Source of the DNA: Acinetobacter silvestris
Lineage (GTDB): Bacteria > Pseudomonadota > Gammaproteobacteria > Pseudomonadales > Moraxellaceae
DNA: 64,000 nucleotides
Reading direction: 5' to 3'
Assembly (NCBI RefSeq): GCF_002135235.1
Contig: NZ_NEGB01000002.1
Location: 124,001 to 188,000, forward strand
The translations under genes were made by a program, and so were the position numbers. The first letter of the stretch is position 1; each line of letters begins with the position of its first letter. A model generated the notes under the pieces. The model ran no database searches. It was not told where the DNA came from and was given only the letters and a program-made list of their open reading frames with translations. This document shows positions 52,801 through 60,218 of the stretch, in pieces.

Positions 52801-55800
52801 GACTAACATTGAGTTGGGCTTGTCCAGCAGCACTAATTACACCTGACGTATTATTCAATGTTTGTGCAACATTGATATTCAATTGCCCATTGGCATCACT
52901 TTGAATGAGTTGCCCGTGTTGATGGCTCAATTCCGTTGCAGTTAGATTTATATTTTGTGCAGTGGTGGTCGCATTGTCTAAATTGGCTGTTCCAAGATCA
53001 AGTTGCAAATTGCTATTGCTTTGGATTTTACCTTGTTGTCCTTGTAGATTTTGTGCAGTGATCTGTAACTGTTGATCACCTGCATGCAAGATTGCTCCCT
53101 CTACAGAATTTAGAGTGTTGGTTTTGATTACTGTACGTTGGGCATTACTGACAATTTGACCTTTATTATTATCAATACGATCTACGATATCCAGAACAAA
53201 GTCAGCTTGGCCTGTATGCTGAATTAAGCCTTGATCATTGTTTAAATGCACTGTATTTAAATTAATTTGGCCAGCACTGTATTGACCTTTTTGGTTATTA
53301 ATATTTTGCGTTGCATGTATGTCTAGCTGTTGATCCGCAATAATTTTAGCATTGGCTGTTGTTAATTGTGCTGTATTAATCTTGATGTTTTTGGCTTGAT
53401 TTTCACTGTGACTCAGATCTGCAATCTGATCCGCATTAATCTGAATTTCTGCACCTGCAAGCACTTTACCTGCAATTTGCACCTGTTGAGTATTAATATT
53501 CAGCCGGGCATCTGCATTGCTGAGCTTGCCATCCAAATCTAAACCAGCAACCCAAACCGCATTTTGATTGCTGACAATATTTTCAGATTGAACCTTGACT
53601 TGATTCAGTGCTGCCAATTGACCATGTTGTTGTAATTGATTAACTGTTAAATTAGCCGTATGACCTGCATAGATTTGACCTGTACTCAGCAATTGCTGTG
53701 CATTTAATTTTAGATTTTGTGCAGCAATCAAATGACCTGCTGAATCTTCAGCAGTACCATTATCAATCTGATCTACATCGATATTTAAATTTCCAGTTTT
53801 AGACTGAATCGTCCCTTGCTGGTTGGTCAGGGTTTTTCCAGTCAGCTGAATATTCTTAGCTGAAATTTCACCTTTGCTGTTATCTAAGATCTTGATGGTC
53901 AACTGCGCATCGGCATAGACTGAACCAATCAAACCTTGGCTATTGTTGGTGTTTTCAGAATTAAGCGTTAAAGCATCCGTAGCAAGGATTTGCCCTTGGC
54001 TATTATCAATCTGGGTTGAGGTTAAATTGAGTGCCTTCGCACTTTGTAAACGCCCTAGGTTGTTATTTAACTGTTGCGCAGTTAAATCAAAGCTTTCCGT
54101 AGCATCAATCAAGCCTTTTTGGTTGTTCACATGCTCTGCGGTGATATTCACCACTTTGGCAGTGAGCTTTCCTTGCTGGTTTTCAAAGTTTAGCCCTTTG
54201 AATTGCAGTTCAGGCAGCTGAATTTCCCCAGCATTATTTTTAATACTGTCCAGTACTTGAAGGCTTATATCTTGATTGTTGACGATTGTACCAGCGATAT
54301 TACTCATCTCTTGAGCAATCTGAATTTTACCTGCTGCAAAGGTTTTTGGGATTGAATCCTGAGGTTCCGCGATTTCAACCGTACTTGAATCTTGTGCTGA
54401 AGAATAATCCTGTGGATCCTTTACCGTTGGTGGGGTTGTTGTACCACCGGGTTGCTGTCCATTACCAGAGCCTAGGTTATCTTTCGAAGCTTGCCCAAGC
54501 AAACCTTGGCTATTGTCTAAAGCCTTGGCACTTATCTGTAATTGTTGTTGTCCAGTTTGTTCGATCTTACCTTTGTCATTACTCAGGTTTTGTGCAGTAA
54601 AATCAAGTCGTCCTGCATTGATCACGCCCCCATTATTATTAATCTTAGCTTGGGCATTCAATTGTAGCTCATCATTCGTGGCGATCAAACCGTTATTCTG
54701 AATATCCGTTGCATTAATCTTAATCTGATGTTGGGTACTGCTGATGTTGCCACTATTTTTTACATTTTGCGCTTGAATTGCAATCTGGTCTTTGTTCGCA
54801 ATCACATTACCTGTATTGCTAAGATCACCATTCACACTCAGTGTCAGTTGGCCTGCTGTGGTATTGATCGAACCCATATTACGAACACCCAGTCCATGTT
54901 CAGTCCCGACAAGGAGAATCTTGCCAGCATACATTCCACCCAATTGTCCAACGTCTAAGGCGTAACTAGGCGGAGTTTTTGAATTCGTCTGCCCTGTGGT
55001 CGCTGTAACTTGTGGTGAAGTTTGGTCTTTGACCTTAATATCATTTTGACCCAATACCACATCAAGATGATTGGCATACAAGCCGGCATTCACATTTAAA
55101 GCACGAGTATAAATATCAGTATATGGCGTTAAACTGCCATTCAGACCTTTCCCCTCAATCGTAATTTGGCCTTCCCGAACACGGAATGATTCCAAATACC
55201 CCTGATTCATCTCTACCTGACCGGTGGTTAAGCTAAAGCGATCTGCATTAATCACACCACAGCCATCACAAATCAATCCCGATGGATTAGCAATCACAAC
55301 TTGCGCTTGTTTCCCTGCAACCTCTAAATAACCTTTCAATTGACTTGGATTGCTGCTATTCACTTCATTCAAAATCACTTTGGCTTCGCCTTTGGCTAAC
55401 CAAGGATTGCCTTGTACCCATCCACCGATTTGCGTTTGAGTACTATTGCGCGAGTTATTAAGAATGGCGCCTTCTTGCCCTACATCAAATTGAGTATAAG
55501 TATTACGGGATACTCCACCTGAACTCGGTGTTTGGATATTGACTTGCGTTAATCCATTACCACTATTTAAGATTGTGGCTTGCTGTGAGTTTGGTGCTGA
55601 TTTATCTGCTGTAATTTGGCTATTCGCAATACTGGTCAGAGGCAACGTATAAATTGCCGCACCCAAGATACTGATCACCGAAAAATTGAGCGGATTTAAT
55701 TTTTTATAGGTAATTGATGCTGCATCAATTGTATCTTCTAATTCAAGCGTTCCAACCCCATTGGATTGACCTGCTGTTTTTGTACGGCTTTTAACAATCT

Positions 55801-55864
55801 CTGCAACAGCAATAAACATCCCACGTGCTTGGCTAAAAATAACTCTATAACGATTCTTATTCAT
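43880..55864 (-). CDS. cdiA: CdiA-type contact-dependent inhibition toxin/haemagglutinin
   Basis: 3994 residues. Order: extended signal peptide region (residues 1-80, RYRVIFSQARG, LGAAIYTLPLTSIA); TPS secretion domain (~85-300) with QVVIANPSGLICDGCGV; a long run of ~20-residue FHA-1 repeats (~310-1950, repeated LNNxxGxI units); a non-repetitive centre (~1955-2420) with a Gln-rich part, where receptor-binding domains lie in known CdiA; FHA-2 repeats (~2430-3250); a pretoxin region; an AAENN motif at 3785-3789, a variant of VENN; and a ~205-residue toxin tail. The tail has Gly/Ala-rich hydrophobic stretches (ALGGGVIGGGTSAL, GGFGVLGGKLGSLGCG). It is exported by CdiB 69 bases upstream. Confidence 0.92.
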   Translation of the reverse strand: MNKNRYRVIFSQARGMFIAVAEIVKSRTKTAGQSNGVGTLELEDTIDAASITYKKLNPLNFSVISILGAAIYTLPLTSIANSQITADKSAPNSQQATILNSGNGLTQVNIQTPSSGGVSRNTYTQFDVGQEGAILNNSRNSTQTQIGGWVQGNPWLAKGEAKVILNEVNSSNPSQLKGYLEVAGKQAQVVIANPSGLICDGCGVINADRFSLTTGQVEMNQGYLESFRVREGQITIEGKGLNGSLTPYTDIYTRALNVNAGLYANHLDVVLGQNDIKVKDQTSPQVTATTGQTNSKTPPSYALDVGQLGGMYAGKILLVGTEHGLGVRNMGSINTTAGQLTLSVNGDLSNTGNVIANKDQIAIQAQNVKNSGNISSTQHQIKINATDIQNNGLIATNDELQLNAQAKINNNGGVINAGRLDFTAQNLSNDKGKIEQTGQQQLQISAKALDNSQGLLGQASKDNLGSGNGQQPGGTTTPPTVKDPQDYSSAQDSSTVEIAEPQDSIPKTFAAGKIQIAQEMSNIAGTIVNNQDISLQVLDSIKNNAGEIQLPELQFKGLNFENQQGKLTAKVVNITAEHVNNQKGLIDATESFDLTAQQLNNNLGRLQSAKALNLTSTQIDNSQGQILATDALTLNSENTNNSQGLIGSVYADAQLTIKILDNSKGEISAKNIQLTGKTLTNQQGTIQSKTGNLNIDVDQIDNGTAEDSAGHLIAAQNLKLNAQQLLSTGQIYAGHTANLTVNQLQQHGQLAALNQVKVQSENIVSNQNAVWVAGLDLDGKLSNADARLNINTQQVQIAGKVLAGAEIQINADQIADLSHSENQAKNIKINTAQLTTANAKIIADQQLDIHATQNINNQKGQYSAGQINLNTVHLNNDQGLIQHTGQADFVLDIVDRIDNNKGQIVSNAQRTVIKTNTLNSVEGAILHAGDQQLQITAQNLQGQQGKIQSNSNLQLDLGTANLDNATTTAQNINLTATELSHQHGQLIQSDANGQLNINVAQTLNNTSGVISAAGQAQLNVSQLNNSSGKLLADGQLGINANDITNMQGTVYTDQSLNIVAKHGINNQQGVLAAKHAVYVNAQSLNNTDGALQSEQSKLDLNIGGSLNNQRGKLLSNQDLNIQSLSLNNVSGTVFSNQALKLEIEGTIENQSGTIAANNNILINAQSLDNTSGQIRSEKEQLNIITQQNINNNSGILLAAKNVAITAQDVSSQNGQIQAGQHANLDVKSLDNTAGTLYAEDQLELNASEHINNQDGIIAANQAFNLNASSLSNNGGKLIAQQSGMQLHIVKELSNIKGEISAAQDLAINSGRWNNAEGKAVAGQTLQVNTSTLDNRLGMIYAENHTKIEATGQINNTAGVIASKQIDLTSQSLLNDLGKIRAEQGSLNLSVNNELSNLSGEIFAEKEANLKAQHISNQNGKIQSILKTKIETNTLDNQSGTIYTQDQLQLLAQSVIQNQQGTIAAQKDLQIKSADLNNDQGVIQSEQGRADLFVQGIFNNHQGKLFSGKGLDLIAQGVDNRLGQISSLEKLNLDSQLQTLNNESGKILADQILLKTGLLNNNSGLIQSNTELAIDTQHYNLLNQNSGADGGILSQGKLNLTNVQQLLNDNGILASADDVHISAQQLSNQKGQINSQGNLTIAQQQSGGLLNNQGQIQALKNIQIHLDQLNNSGQGSHIVAGGDLSIQAQVIDNRQNLDDTILGGLDAQNIQLDAGELNNQSGGIRASKDATLLIQQNFNNQQGSVTSLGKLSIGGSQKTLNINNSGGELIAKNGLSIGANDLINQGKMISLADAEISLKQNFIHKQGDELSVNGLLNINSEHDFINQSTLSAGQGLTVNAQNISNQTGASISSIATHLIANDVIHNQGLINGELTHLQANFVWNDGAKIYGDHIAIQAQTLNNKSNQDRIGAVIASRGDIDLGINILNNQAGGLINSDSKDNAWILSMGQLNIGGSLDSNYQAQGQAQLINNRSATIESQGNMRLSAKEIQNLNDNFSVHSVLESSKFVHSYEDNRAPGVDVTDLIVGLEKGDGFDWLVLSDGRRLQTYNIFEYNKETYVPEVLTSTPGQILSGGDMLIQSDHVVNDQSQILAAGTLKVEGTNIDNKEYLADKLIQYKNPKKWFYDSGRKSSMAYAPADETKPYTLSGLHGGNKVIGIPAAEIKDKTNDSVQVDVTGSKQAQAIEYEKQQAKKQQVEVDAGQQTNVKQSENEQTQQFGELGPNGSQQQAQPTENKKVDSAQQLDSLEKNLSGVDEASNYEVRSVEQKTITLPSNALYSTTKDSQAQYLVETDPAFSQYKNWLSSDYMLGVLGRDPANQQKRLGDGFYEQRLVQDQIAQLTGHRFLSGYGSDEEQYKALMNNGLNFAQSYNLRPGIALTAAQISQLTSDIVWLEEKTITLADGTTTKALVPQVYVRARSSDLKGDGTLISANQVQLDMKGDVLNQATIFGRDALIISANNVNQLAGRMEANRIGIKTQNDLNNIGGQIVAKEAASFDIGGNLNVSSTLTSNYKQTGRSTYGFTEIDRKAGIYVGNNQTTLDDTDNLKMTLNIKVGGNTTLKGAEILNANGSTILQTQGDVNLETLQTERVNNSYKNKKNYDFSTTQTDVGNQIISKGDVTITGKNIDITGSQISSEQGRTTLSAEERLDIQEGRARSTVEHADEVTKKGFLSSKTTKNYRKDMSNESIGSTIDGKEVVLDAKNIKIQGSDIVSDELTQIQAKENINITAAQNQYLNVSEHSTKKSGFTSSFSNGVASLGYGKSNLKAQQDNQSSILTQSQISSKNGDTNIIAGKNLTVEAALIQSGKDLNIIGQNVNLNAGYQVSTEHSKVQSKNSGLSVGVTYSAGTAGKSAYDKSAENGQFSDSTVGKVMSRAEAARKATMAAATPVVITAGSQKTQQTSNRLSTQAVVTEVAAKGNVKIIANDGSINSQGAKISAEGDALLHAKDNINLGVVQNTHTEKADSKRSGFSIDNRDHLAPIGVYNDKNKGDGQVVKTTGTQISVGGKSTLQTEQGDINIIGSSVVSQGDNIINAARNVTIKSAQSSQSQHDSQLSKGWGSAQISDTERFDGYMSSSSLKNSDSIEQQRSQIGSLGGNINIRAGNQYTQQVADIIAKKDINITAKDIAILEDKNKGKSEQSSKDLKIGVFSRVSSPLIDLVNAIEGATNSKADDRTKALQGLAAAAQGYQTYSDIQGASFAKAEAGIGFKTSQNQQSNQYTTSQQNNLNAGGNVNLTSTEGNIHLQNTQVKAKENISLDSAKDILLESGQSHQKIDGKNSNAGVSYGVGASVGAQTGVYVYAEAGYGKGSNHTDNNSHTQTTLESDKLSLKSKGDTTLNGVQATANRIDADVGGKLSIISTQDTMNQAIEQTGVGARVQVSLGTAWQASGNYSNSNAKGSSSSVNQQSGLFAGDGGYHVKADSVDLKGGAIVSTAVKDKNDLTANSLTFNNIENNSAHNATSVSLAGGTSSKNDKASNPTNNDNWRNSTSFSPSLPQHEADKDSSTTYATLSEGNIKIGGKSTTVEALGIHSDASTANRPVEILPNLQEILDKQKTVADATSTIAAATRTYSQNQQKKAEAEKQTAKQNVLEQLNQNSDALNYYQSLDPAKQEEYLSQYSPDYAKASQSNQDWGMGGDKSRAINAVTMAITGALGGQTDIQVVANTLAPYAAYKIGKEFGHGEDKNTTAQLVSHAILGATLAYVNGGNLAAGGSAAVASEAAATYFTNQYKDDKRYQNEKGEFIPNLLPEDVKTQIRDLITAIGAVAGGTVGDSAFSAQLAGVVGQNAAENNEMSLPFPVNTERGQGLQSIVEYGNKNGWNNKQIKEAVAKESRGRDFQGEQYTKALVYGSAALGMGVAAPEIMGLSALGGGVIGGGTSALTYANTTPKNEFSYKKLTIYTGGGAVTGVAAGVTKNPLLILGSGAAGAYATQYVAEGKANLSSAIISGGFGVLGGKLGSLGCGTACQFIMTYPTSVAATTITDKSIEKMDKAKNERK

Positions 55865-55933
55865 AATAATTTACCTAATTTCTTTATATTTTTTAAAGTG
55901 ATGTATTCACAATTTATAAATGTAAATATTGTT

Positions 55934-57670
55934 TTAATACATCCAATTGAGACTAAAACCTGTAGTGACATGATCGGCAACAAAATGCTCTGGTTTTTTT
56001 AAGGGAGTCCCTACAAAAACGTCATAGCTTACAGCTTTCAATACCTGACCACGTAAACCCACCACGGCACCAAGTAAACTGGTACCGACCAATGGAAAGG
56101 GTTCACGTGCAGTTTTTCCACCGACTTCGCCATAATCAATCCCGGCATACCACATATGCGGTTGATTCATAATTGACCCACTCAGTTCGTTCCGAACCAA
56201 GAAACCATTGTCAGCCATTAAGGTTTGTTCTCCATCAAAGCCACGAACGGTATAGCGATTTCCAATTGAAAAACGATCTTGTGCTGTGAGGGGTTTTTTA
56301 CTGTATTGGGTACGCCATTCGGCTAAATATTGTAAGTTTTGCTGACCAACTTTAAATGGAACTTGTAAACTGGCATTGGCTTGTAAAATACCAACATGGG
56401 TATACGCTTCACCAAACTCTTCTTCTGGTGCACGCATGGCATCAAATGCACTCGTACCACGCTTGTATGTGATGTTGCCGCTCATTGTGGCATTCGATAA
56501 ATATTCGGTATGATCTAAACTGGTTTTCCAACCGGCTGTTTGACGACGCTGGACTTCAACTTCTACATCATTAATATAGTTTTGAGATTTACGATACCAA
56601 CCACCAACACTGGCGGTTGTTTTACGATGCGCGTCTCGATACAGTACGCGAGATAAATCAGCATTGATCAATTTACTCGCGCCACTATATACATAACTCT
56701 GACTGGCACCCGCAACGCTTTGGTTATAATCAGAACGACTATAACTGGTGCTTAATAACCAGTATTTGAATGGAATGCTATAACTTAAGTAATAGCCATC
56801 CGTACCACGCTCACCTTGGTCACCACCACCCAAGTCATGGTTATAGCTGCCGTAAAATAAGTCATTTACGGTCAATAAATTGTCTAAAGATAGGGTTGCA
56901 GTCCCTTGGTATTTACCAGTGGAATCTGCACCGGCATCATCTAAACCTAAATGAATTCGATAAGGTTTAACTTGTTGCCACGCCAAGACTAAATCACTAT
57001 AACCCGGTTCAGCTTTTTTGACTGAGGGTTCAATTTTAAAATCGGCTTCTACCGTGGGTACACGTTTAAAGTTTTCTAGACCTTGCTCAACGTCTCTAAT
57101 ATTAAGGATATCTCCTGATTTAACTGGCAAGGCATTGAACTTATGTGCTCTTTTAGAGGTACCTTCAGCAAACTTAATTTGATCAACTCGCCCGGGAATC
57201 ACACGTAACTCAATGGTTCCAGATGCAATATTTTGCTGTGGGAGAAGCATGCGTGTGGTGACATAACCATGCGCGATAATACTATTTTGTACGAGGTCAA
57301 GTGCTTGATTTAAACCTTGAACCCCAATACATCGCCCAATAATATTATGTTCACCTTGCGTAACTGATCTTAATGCAAAGGTAAATTGTCTAGCAGCATC
57401 GCCTTGTAGTTTGAATTTTTTAATCTCAAAACAAACCGCTTCACTGTGGGATTTTAAATACTGAAGCTGCGGCTGACTTTGTAATTGTTTTTCTAAGCCC
57501 AAATTTACGGCTACTTCTGGCTGTAATTGTTTTTCTAGCGCTTGATCTCGTTGCTGTTGACGTATGATTGCATCGGCTTCTAATTCAGGTCGCTGTTGTA
57601 GATCTGCTGCAAAGCTGTTTTTCCCCAATAAAGCGATACATATCGCAATAGTTTTTATTTTAAATTGCAT
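55934..57670 (-). CDS. cdiB: CdiB-type TpsB outer-membrane transporter
   Basis: 578 residues. Signal MQFKIKTIAICIALLGKNSFA, a Gln-rich helix (QQQRDQALEKQLQPE) that would plug the barrel, POTRA domains (LKGDAARQFTFALRSV, ASGTIELRVIPGRV) and a 16-strand barrel with the conserved RGFDGEQTLMADNGF loop motif. FhaC/CdiB proteins export their TpsA partner across the outer membrane. It is the first gene of the cdiB-cdiA-cdiI unit. The 260 bases upstream hold its promoter region and no other gene. Confidence 0.93.
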   Translation of the reverse strand: MQFKIKTIAICIALLGKNSFAADLQQRPELEADAIIRQQQRDQALEKQLQPEVAVNLGLEKQLQSQPQLQYLKSHSEAVCFEIKKFKLQGDAARQFTFALRSVTQGEHNIIGRCIGVQGLNQALDLVQNSIIAHGYVTTRMLLPQQNIASGTIELRVIPGRVDQIKFAEGTSKRAHKFNALPVKSGDILNIRDVEQGLENFKRVPTVEADFKIEPSVKKAEPGYSDLVLAWQQVKPYRIHLGLDDAGADSTGKYQGTATLSLDNLLTVNDLFYGSYNHDLGGGDQGERGTDGYYLSYSIPFKYWLLSTSYSRSDYNQSVAGASQSYVYSGASKLINADLSRVLYRDAHRKTTASVGGWYRKSQNYINDVEVEVQRRQTAGWKTSLDHTEYLSNATMSGNITYKRGTSAFDAMRAPEEEFGEAYTHVGILQANASLQVPFKVGQQNLQYLAEWRTQYSKKPLTAQDRFSIGNRYTVRGFDGEQTLMADNGFLVRNELSGSIMNQPHMWYAGIDYGEVGGKTAREPFPLVGTSLLGAVVGLRGQVLKAVSYDVFVGTPLKKPEHFVADHVTTGFSLNWMY

Positions 57671-57907
57671 TGTGTTAAATTTGTGATGAAATATACATTT
57701 ATTATTATCAATTTACTTACTTTTGTAAATATTTTTTATACAGATCTGTCTACCTCTTGTGTTTAAAAGATATATTATTCACCTCGAATAACAAAAAATC
57801 ACTATCAACCATCTGTTTTATAATAAGCCACTCTCTTATTTAGACGAAAACCATTGATCGTTAAACAATGAGTCTAATGAATAAGACAAAAAAATATCAA
57901 TTTTTAC

Positions 57908-57931
57908 AAGGAGAATCCTCAGATTCTCCTT
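57908..57931. repeat. Hairpin at the left edge of the second integrase relic
   Basis: AAGGAGAATC - CTCA - GATTCTCCTT, perfect 10-bp stem with a four-base loop, exactly where homology to the first integrase begins. No strong T-run on the plus side. It may mark a deletion end or act as a terminator on the minus strand, where a T-rich stretch follows. Confidence 0.45.
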
Positions 57932-58543
57932 CAATTAATTCACGTCCTCACCCATCCTTACCATATGAAAAAGTCGCTGCACTTATTCAGAAGTTAAGAC
58001 AAAAAAAGGGATTTCCCCTAAAGCATTAGAATTTGCTATTTTAACGGCCTGTCGTTCTGGTGAAATTTTTGGTGCTAAATGGCAAAAAATTGACTTTAAA
58101 AATAAAGTTTGGATTATTCCTAAAGAACGGATGAAAGCGGACAAGGAACACCGTGGCCTTTGTCTCAAGAGGCAATTGCGTTACTTGAATCAATTAAACC
58201 ATATACTCAACTACAAGATTTCATTTTTCCTGCGCTTCGTAGTGGTGGCATGCTTTCTGATATGTCATTAACTACTTTGATTAAGCGGATGCATGAGCAA
58301 AAGTTTAAAGAGAATGACTTAGGCTATGTTGACGTAAAACAAAATCGTGTGATTACAACACATGGTTTTAGATCAAATTTCCGTGACTGGTCAGCGGACA
58401 AAACAGATTACCCTCGTGAGGTCTGTGAACATGTGCTTGCCCATAAATTCCCTGATGAAGTTGAAGCTGCATACTTACGTGGGGCTTATCTTGCAAAACG
58501 TAAAGGCTTAATGACTGATTGGGCTAACTTTTGCAATATCTAA
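57931..58543 (+). pseudogene. Second P4-type integrase relic (catalytic part)
   Basis: Starts inside the gene at SINSRPHPSLPYEKVAAL and reads in three frames to the stop at 58541-58543. An extra A in a seven-A run near 58003-58010 causes the first shift and a lost base near 58155 (after EHR) the second. It carries TACRSGEIFGAKW, THGFRSNFRDW, EVCEHVLAHKF and AAYLRGAYLAKRK. Very similar to the first relic at 34095-35377 and in the same orientation, including downstream flank. The N-terminal half is absent. Confidence 0.8.
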
Positions 58544-58561
58544 TAAATAGCATATATCCAA

Positions 58562-58587
58562 TGCTTCTGCCATTTAAGGCAGAAGCA
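58562..58587. repeat. 26-bp hairpin after second integrase relic
   Basis: TGCTTCTGCC - ATTTAA - GGCAGAAGCA. It is the exact reverse complement of the hairpin at 35400-35425, while the following ATTAACAATCAAAA flank keeps the same orientation. Confidence 0.7.
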
Positions 58588-58670
58588 ACGATCTACTTAT
58601 TAACAATCAAAAATATATATAAAATGAACTTACATAAAATAATTTAAAGGCTCAATCTAGTGCAGTTCCT

Positions 58671-59249
58671 TTATTTATAAAGTTGGTTTAATATTCCACC
58701 TTTATATAAATTACACATACTTGATTTTTGATCGAACTCAATTAAGACTTCATTATTTAAATAATACACAATATCTTGACATCTAATATCTTTAATTTTA
58801 TAAACTTCATTATCCTTCTTAAATAGTTCAAGATCATTGATAACTATATTTTTTTGCACAGTTTCAAAAAAATAATCTGTTTCATCATGCCAAAAAAAAC
58901 AGTACATTAAAAAACTATCAATATTCTCATAATATGAATTTCCAGATTTCTCTTGAAAAGCATATACGAAAATTTCCCCCGTATTATTGTCAATACATAA
59001 AAATTCATCATTAAAATCATGCCCAAAATACGTAGTATTTAAAGGAAGTTTTTCTTCATCATTAATCTCATCGAATGGAAATTGAGCTGAATAATACTGC
59101 TCAAATCTTTCGAAAGTGCAATCAGCAAACATACTTGTCAGCAAGGAACTACTATTTCCATAATTGATAAAAAAATCTCTATGTTCATTACGTAATTCAA
59201 TATTGATGTGTGCTGAATTAACAGGATACTTCCACTTGGGAGATTCTAT
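58671..59249 (-). CDS. N-terminally truncated orphan, possible immunity protein
   Basis: The frame is open from the IS3 relic edge (59249) to the stop at 58671, about 192 codons with no clear start. A TTG at 59144 or ATG 59132 would give a shorter product. The sequence is acidic and soluble (PFDEINDEEKLPL, FLCIDNNTGEIFVYAF, YENIDSFLMYCFFWH), a pattern often seen in SMI1/KNR4 (SUKH) immunity proteins. The match is only by feel. It lies downstream of the cdi locus without a cognate toxin, as orphan immunity genes often do. The 5' end was probably lost to the IS. Confidence 0.45.
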   Translation of the reverse strand: MESPKWKYPVNSAHINIELRNEHRDFFINYGNSSSLLTSMFADCTFERFEQYYSAQFPFDEINDEEKLPLNTTYFGHDFNDEFLCIDNNTGEIFVYAFQEKSGNSYYENIDSFLMYCFFWHDETDYFFETVQKNIVINDLELFKKDNEVYKIKDIRCQDIVYYLNNEVLIEFDQKSSMCNLYKGGILNQLYK

Positions 59250-59920
59250 GCAGCCGACTTGTAAAAGTCCTCTGCCACTTGATTCGGTGTCTTAAAATTC
59301 AATCTTTTCTGAATTCTCTGCTGATTATAAAATAGCTCTATGTATTTTGTAATATCTGCTTTAGCTTCATCTCTTGTTTTATAACTATGCTGGTGAACCA
59401 ATTCATTCTTGAGTATGCCCCAAAAGCTCTCAATCGGTGCATTGTCGAAACAGTCTCTTTTTTTACTCATCGAACCCTGAAATCCATATTTTTCAAGCAT
59501 ATTACGATATTCATGAGTGCAATATTGACTCCCCCTATCAGAGTGAACAATTAATCCTTGCGGTGGTTGGTGATTACCAATAGCCATACTGAGTGCATTG
59601 CAAACCAGCTGTGTGGTCATTCGTTCATTTAAACTATAACCAACGACTTGTTTAGTACAAAGGTCTTTTAAAGCAGCCAGATACAGCCATCCTTCGCCTG
59701 TCCACACATACGTAATGTCACTTACCCATACCAGATTCGGGGATTGCATCGAGAATTTTTGTTCTAACAAATTTTCGTAGACGGATCGATTGTGATCAAT
59801 ATTCGTTGTTCTTTTAAAAAGGCTTATGACGTTTACAATACAACTGATGGTATTTTTTAATACACCGAACTGCATACTGACTTATTTTGATACCTTGTGA
59901 CTGTAAATGCTTGGTTACCT
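59246..59920 (-). pseudogene. IS3-family transposase (orfB) relic
   Basis: The main frame (59246-59875) holds the rve integrase core: LVWVSDITYVWTGEGWLYLA (first Asp), GLIVHSDRGSQYCTHEY (second Asp) and NAPIESFWGILKNEL (Glu), ending FYKSAA. Upstream pieces (SQYAVRCIKKYHQLYCKRHKPF) are in another frame because of an extra base near 59815. The N-terminal part and orfA are missing and no terminal repeats were found, so it is a dead fragment. Confidence 0.85.
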
Positions 59921-60218
59921 AAAGCATTTCAATAACAGTTCCTCGTAGCCTCAGCGATAATAAACAAAAAAGTCCGTCACCCATCAATGAATCAATTACA
60001 GATCAAAATAACCTCAATAAAAACAAGATCAAGAATCAAGTGTGCAGTACAGTTTAATTCAATATCTAGCGGAAGCTGTGTCTTTAAACATTTAGCTAGT
60101 TCAATAACCATACTTTTGATTTTTGCCTCGCCCATGTGAAGTAGCTCTTATAATTATCCATAGAAGGATAAATGAAAATTAAGTACTTACACTAAATTTA
60201 AAACCACCCCCTAAAAAT
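59921..60218. other. Non-coding stretch between IS3 relic and integrase
   Basis: About 300 bases. A 47-codon frame on the minus strand (60135 to 59992, MGEAKIKSMVIELAKCLKTQ) has no recognisable family and no good ribosome site. It may be a relic. Nothing else is seen. Confidence 0.4.

Noticed and set aside
43880..55864. Regular repeats along the 12-kb region, and many open frames on the opposite strand
   Set aside because: The periodicity is the coding repeat of the FHA domains in cdiA, not a CRISPR or DNA satellite. The plus-strand frames here lack ribosome sites and domains and are shadows of cdiA.
59992..60135. 47-codon minus-strand frame (MGEAKIKSMVIELAKCLK)
   Set aside because: No recognisable family, no good ribosome site, and it lies in a patch of IS and integrase debris. 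Kept only as a note in the intergenic entry.
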